The position numbers were made by a program, and so were the translations under genes. DNA of 17,744 bases from Pseudomonadota bacterium (lineage in GTDB: Bacteria > Myxococcota_A > Polyangia > Haliangiales > Haliangiaceae). Every line of letters begins with the position of its first letter. Position 1 is the stretch's first letter. Positions 14,810 to 17,744 of this stretch are shown one piece after another. Where the stretch lies: positions 1-17,744 of the forward strand of contig JAEYYY010000532.1 in the NCBI GenBank assembly GCA_023430775.1, in the 5' to 3' direction. The notes below the pieces were generated by a model. That model saw nothing but the letters and a program-made list of their open reading frames with translations. It made no database searches and had not been told where the DNA came from.

Positions 14810-14944
14810 GGCTACCGGGACCTCGTGCCAGCACCGTGCCCGGTACGGAGGGGCGCAACCACCTGCAACCTCGTGGTTACATGGCAAGTCGACTAGCCGA
14901 TCGAACCCGATGACCTCACGCGTCACGCCGGGTGGCCGGACCCG
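14810..14944 (-). other. 135-bp gap upstream of tamA, probable promoter region
   Basis: This is the gap between the end of the cytochrome operon and tamA. It contains an inverted repeat with six-base arms, AACCAC (14857-14862) and GTGGTT (14873-14878), and a direct repeat GCAACC at 14855 and 14865. No clear -35/-10 pair or terminator is visible. TGGCACGAG occurs just before the start but has no GC at the -12 spacing. Confidence 0.35.
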
Positions 14945-15400
14945 TCACTCGTAGGCGAGGGCGATCACCACGTGGTAGCCGGCGAGCAGCACGAGCACCG
15001 TGGCGAGCGCGACGTGGGTGATGAACCAGGCGGTGAACAGCCAGCGCCGCCTCGCGAGCAGCACCGGATGATGCAGCGTGCCGGCGAGGGCGGTGCCGAG
15101 ATAGACCGCGCACAGGATCGTCAGGTAGCCGTAGCCGGATCGCGTCGCGTGCGCGTACAGCACGACCGGTGCGAACGCGCCGGCGAGGCGATGGCGCGCC
15201 GGATCGATGCGTCGTCGCGGCGACCACTGGAAGTACAGGTACGCGGCGAGCACGCCGCCGCTCGCGAGCTTGTAGCGATCGTCGGCCTGCGCGCGTGCGA
15301 GCAGCGACCACTCGAGGTTCCAGTGCGCCTGCACGGCGTACAGCAGCAGCAACGCGCTCGCCAGCACGAGCACGCCGAGATCGCGCCGCGACGTCTTCAT
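14945..15400 (-). CDS. Small multi-helix membrane protein, probable diheme cytochrome b-like subunit
   Basis: The 151-residue protein is almost entirely hydrophobic helices: about 8-24, 44-58, 70-88, 91-110 and 122-147. Histidines form two pairs with identical spacing, His70/His84 and His129/His143, each His-X13-His. In cytochrome b and ferric-reductase-like proteins, two helices with this spacing hold two stacked b-hemes by bis-His ligation, so His70-His129 and His84-His143 are the likely pairs. His110-His111 lie at a helix end and could contact a quinone or an additional group. The start ATG at 15400 overlaps the preceding stop (ATGA) and has GGAGGAG just upstream. It is the last gene of a four-gene unit with two c-type cytochromes, so it probably passes electrons between the membrane quinone pool and the periplasmic hemes. 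Heme content and direction are inferred. Confidence 0.75.
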   Translation of the reverse strand: MKTSRRDLGVLVLASALLLLYAVQAHWNLEWSLLARAQADDRYKLASGGVLAAYLYFQWSPRRRIDPARHRLAGAFAPVVLYAHATRSGYGYLTILCAVYLGTALAGTLHHPVLLARRRWLFTAWFITHVALATVLVLLAGYHVVIALAYE

Positions 15401-16245
15401 GGCTCCTCCAGCAAGCGCGCCAGCGTGCCGTCGGACGTTCGCTTCGCCAGCTCGCGCATGAACGCGTCGGCGGTGGGCAGCTCGTAGCCATCGCGCGGCC
15501 AGCGCGTAGCGATCCGCGGCGGGAACGTGAACGACTTCGTCTTGTCGAGATAGGCGACGTACGCCGCGCGGATCGCGGTGCGCAACGCGGCGACCAGCTG
15601 GAGCGCGCGCTTCACCGACACGCGCTCCTCGGGATACATCCACGTCGTCGCGCCCATCACCGCGCCGACCTCCCAGTCGCGCTTCGGCGAGTCGGCATGC
15701 TCGTTGTGACAGCGCGCGCACGCCGCGACCACGGCGCGGTCGGCGAACATCGCGGTCTCGAGGCGCGTCGTCGGATCGAAGAACACCTGCGGCTCGCCGC
15801 TGCCCTCGAGCGCGTCGAAGCGCGCCTGCTGAGGACCGGTGAAGCGATTCGCCGTGCTGATCGGAAACCGCGAGCCGAGAAACAGCCCGAGCTGGAGGCC
15901 GCTGCGCTCGAGCGCGCGTGCGGTCTCGCGCAGGAACAGCGCGGGAAGCGGGCCGGCGTCGACGTTGGCATCGCGCCAGTGCTCGTCGAAGGCGAGGCCG
16001 ACCGCCTTGCCGCGATCGACGATCTCCTCGGTCCACAGCGCGCGCGCCGCGGCGTTCTCGGCGTCGAGCATCGCGAACACGCGGTGGATCGGCACGGTCC
16101 GCTCCGGCGTGCTCGCCTCGAGCGGCGGCGGCGCGGTGATGAACAGGTACGCGATCGCGGCCGCGGCGACCGCTGCGATCACGGCGGCGGATCGCCAGCG
16201 CGGTGGCTCGACCGCCTTCACCGTGGTTCCACCCGCGCGAGTCAC
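15397..16245 (-). CDS. Membrane-anchored Tll0287-like (DUF3365) monoheme c-type protein
   Basis: The 282-residue protein has an N-terminal signal anchor (about 19-38) and then a periplasmic domain. A single c-heme site CARCH (176-180) is followed by N-E-H-A-D-SPKRDWEVGAVMG (to 198), which is the recognisable Tll0287-like/DUF3365 pattern of heme followed by SPK and a G-X2-G turn. GSRFPISTANRF (124-135) and the preceding helix also fit that sensor-like fold, which is often found in heme-based redox or gas-sensing proteins. Here it stands alone on a membrane anchor, without a histidine kinase or cyclase output domain, so an electron-transfer or periplasmic sensing role is more likely. GTG 16245 overlaps the upstream stop (GTGA) and has GGAGG (16254-16250) 4 nt before it. 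Its stop overlaps the cytochrome b-like gene. Confidence 0.88.
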   Translation of the reverse strand: MTRAGGTTVKAVEPPRWRSAAVIAAVAAAAIAYLFITAPPPLEASTPERTVPIHRVFAMLDAENAAARALWTEEIVDRGKAVGLAFDEHWRDANVDAGPLPALFLRETARALERSGLQLGLFLGSRFPISTANRFTGPQQARFDALEGSGEPQVFFDPTTRLETAMFADRAVVAACARCHNEHADSPKRDWEVGAVMGATTWMYPEERVSVKRALQLVAALRTAIRAAYVAYLDKTKSFTFPPRIATRWPRDGYELPTADAFMRELAKRTSDGTLARLLEEP

Positions 16246-16910
16246 GGCGCCTCCGTGCGCGCGCGATGGACCGGCGCCGGGTAGGGCGAGTCACCACCGG
16301 CGAAGTACACGCGCAGCCGCTCGGCACCGACGGCGAGCGACAGCATCCGCGGTGGCTGGTTGCCGTGGTTGCCGTGATAGTCGTGACAGCCGAGGCAGGT
16401 CTCCCATCGCCCGTCGGCGACCAGCTGGCGATGCGAGATGTCGAGCGGGTCCTCGCGCATGGCGAGCTCGCCGTGGCAATGCCGACAGAAGCCACCATCG
16501 TCGACGGTGACGCGCGCACCCGAGTGCTCGCGATGACACGACGTGCAGCGCTCCGGCGCGATCGCGGCGCGCGCCTCGGCGAACCGCGGCTCGAGGAAGC
16601 GGCCGATCGGGTGGCGATCCTCGCGCTCGTGACACGCGGTGCAGCGATCGCTGGTCACCGCGCGATAGCCGACATCGACGGTACCGGCCTCGAAGCCGAG
16701 TGCGTCGCGCGCGGCCGTCTGGAGCTGCTGGCGCACCGAGCCCGGCGCGGCGACATGGCAGCCCTCGCACGCGATCGCGTCGTGGTCGGCGTTCATCGGT
16801 CCCGGGGCGTGGAGCTGCGCCTGGCCATCGCGCGACAGCCACAGCACGAGCGCGAGGCCGGCGAGCCCGCCCGCCGCGATCCCGAGTCGACGGCGACGCT
16901 CGGGCTTCAT
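16242..16910 (-). CDS. Membrane-anchored pentaheme c-type cytochrome
   Basis: The 222-residue protein has a basic N-terminus and one hydrophobic segment (about 9-25) acting as a signal anchor, then five CXXCH heme sites: 48-52, 90-94, 122-126, 142-146 and 172-176. Extra histidines (34, 43, 100, 129, 160, 179, 182) can supply the second axial ligands, so bis-His low-potential hemes are likely. The cysteine-poor remainder (after about 183) has no heme site. Multiheme proteins of this type wire membrane dehydrogenases or quinol oxidases to periplasmic acceptors. I cannot assign it to NapC/NrfH or a named family. The ATG at 16910 overlaps the stop of the coiled-coil gene (ATGA), with GGAGG about 11 nt upstream. 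Its own stop overlaps the Tll0287-like gene, so production of the three redox proteins is probably coupled. Confidence 0.92.
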   Translation of the reverse strand: MKPERRRRLGIAAGGLAGLALVLWLSRDGQAQLHAPGPMNADHDAIACEGCHVAAPGSVRQQLQTAARDALGFEAGTVDVGYRAVTSDRCTACHEREDRHPIGRFLEPRFAEARAAIAPERCTSCHREHSGARVTVDDGGFCRHCHGELAMREDPLDISHRQLVADGRWETCLGCHDYHGNHGNQPPRMLSLAVGAERLRVYFAGGDSPYPAPVHRARTEAP

Positions 16911-17744
16911 GACCGCGCTTGCCTCCGGTCGCTCGGGGTCAGGATCGCGGCGAGGTCGGCGAGCGTGGTCTCGACCCGCGACGGATCCGGCGCGGCGACC
17001 GCGAGATCGACGAGCAACATCCGCTCGCGCTCGACCTCGAACGTCCACACCGCGACGCGCGCACCGCCCTCGTCGATCAGCTCGATCGCGCTCGGCTTGG
17101 CCATCGGCAACAGCTGCGCCGCGCGGTTCGCCGCCTCGACGAGCAGCGCGGCATACGCCGCCAGCGCGCTGCCATCGCCACCACTGCTCGCGAGCGGAAA
17201 CCCGAGGGTATCGGCGACGGCGAGCGAGCGCGTCGCCGGATCGGCGAACCGCTCGAGCGCCGCCGTCAGCGAGTCGGCGATGGTCTCGGCGGGCCGCGGG
17301 ATCAGGCCGGAGCTGGCGCGCGGTTGCCGCCGCGGCGCCGCCAGCGCGGCATGCTGCAAGCTGCGCACTTGCTCCTCGAGGCGCGCGACCTCGGACTTGA
17401 GGAACGTGGCCTCGGCGGTGGCGGTGCGCAGACGCACGTACTCGGCGCGCAGGCCCTCGCCATCGCGGACACGGCCCTCGAGCATCTCCGCCTTCGCCGC
17501 CAGGTCGCGGATCGTGATCGTGCGCTCGACGACCTGGCGCTCGGCATCGCGCGCGCGCGCCTCGAGCGCCGCCACTTCCTCGGTGGCGGCGGTGGCCGTG
17601 GTGCGGACGCGCTCGAGCTCGGCACGCGCCGCGGCTCGGACCTCGTCGAGCTCGGTCTCGAGTGCGGCGGTACGCTGCTTCGCGGCAGTCGCTTCCGCGT
17701 TCGCGGCCACGAGCTGCGCGCGCGATCGCTCGAGCTCGGTGGCG
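16907..17744 (-). CDS. Coiled-coil protein with roadblock/LC7-like C-terminal domain (N-terminus outside window)
   Basis: The visible 278 residues begin inside a long heptad-rich coiled coil (about 1-130 of the visible part; Ala/Glu/Arg/Leu-rich) that continues past the window edge. After a short basic-proline hinge comes a domain of about 120 residues with the roadblock/LC7 pattern: a helix SLTAALERFADPA, strand TRSLAVADTLGFPLAS, helix SALAAYAALLVEAANRA, strands SAIELID and RVAVWTFEVERERMLLVDLAV, and a final helix. Roadblock proteins such as MglB bind small GTPases or act as regulatory scaffolds. The protein is cytoplasmic as far as seen. An in-frame GTG at 17708-17710 is unlikely to be the start because the coiled coil continues upstream of it. 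The stop overlaps the pentaheme gene start (ATGA), placing a regulatory scaffold protein at the head of the cytochrome unit. Confidence 0.75.
   Translation of the reverse strand, partial: ATELERSRAQLVAANAEATAAKQRTAALETELDEVRAAARAELERVRTTATAATEEVAALEARARDAERQVVERTITIRDLAAKAEMLEGRVRDGEGLRAEYVRLRTATAEATFLKSEVARLEEQVRSLQHAALAAPRRQPRASSGLIPRPAETIADSLTAALERFADPATRSLAVADTLGFPLASSGGDGSALAAYAALLVEAANRAAQLLPMAKPSAIELIDEGGARVAVWTFEVERERMLLVDLAVAAPDPSRVETTLADLAAILTPSDRRQARS

Noticed and set aside
14810..14832. TGGCACGAG as a sigma-54 promoter for tamA
   Set aside because: There is no GC at the required 10-nt spacing from the GG, so the -12 half is missing.
14810..14926. 39-residue N-terminal extension of the TamA-like protein
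   Set aside because: It would put a polar, Cys-containing segment before the signal sequence. The ATG at 14809 directly precedes the signal.
16911..17048. Upstream extension of the pentaheme cytochrome
   Set aside because: These residues are an Arg-rich shadow of the roadblock gene. The ATG at 16910 with the ATGA overlap and following membrane segment is the natural start.
1..17744. tRNA, rRNA, CRISPR arrays, insertion sequences, integrases and attachment sites
   Set aside because: I found no cloverleaf, rRNA segment, regularly spaced repeats, transposase or integrase motif, or flanking direct repeats. Composition looks uniform across the window.

Overview
The window is very GC-rich and densely coded, with many GTG or TTG starts and several 1-4 base gene overlaps. 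Three things together suggest a predatory or soil member of the Myxococcota (for example the Haliangiales/Kofleriaceae group): a Hanks-type kinase beside an FHA-domain sigma-54 activator, AgmX/GltJ-like TonB-type C-terminal domains, and multiheme cytochromes. This is inferred from gene content; no rRNA or other taxonomic marker is present.

Left part (1-7766). A membrane-anchored Ser/Thr kinase, cut by the window edge, reads leftward from a GTG at 1190. A rightward unit begins at 1365: an FHA-sigma54 activator, a 770-residue protein fusing a degenerate MoaB-like domain to a proline-rich linker, one membrane helix and a TonB/AgmX-like periplasmic domain, a secreted six-cysteine protein, an extended SDR oxidoreductase and a DUF72 protein. 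The last three are tightly packed, with 4-base overlaps between the final two pairs. The 174-bp divergent gap holds a perfect 24-bp palindrome and weak GG-N10-GC (sigma-54-like) elements 14 nt before each GTG.

Middle part (7755-14809, all leftward). A TamA-like Omp85 protein and a TamB-like inner-membrane protein overlap by one base (TGATG) and form an outer-membrane assembly pair. Next comes a 76-residue peptide with a near-consensus double-glycine leader and a strong ribosome binding site, then three consecutive inverted repeats, then a membrane-anchored M23 (LytM) peptidase whose 3' end overlaps the convergent DUF72 gene by 12 bp.

Right part (14945-17744, leftward). Four genes are joined by ATGA/GTGA overlaps: a coiled-coil protein with a roadblock-like C-terminus (5' end outside the window), a membrane-anchored pentaheme c-type cytochrome, a membrane-anchored Tll0287-like (DUF3365) monoheme protein, and a small multi-helix protein with two His-X13-His pairs typical of a diheme cytochrome b. 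They look like one membrane electron-transfer module.

Most novel candidates: the MoaB-linker-TM-TonB fusion, the double-glycine-leader peptide with its hairpin array, and the four-gene cytochrome module.
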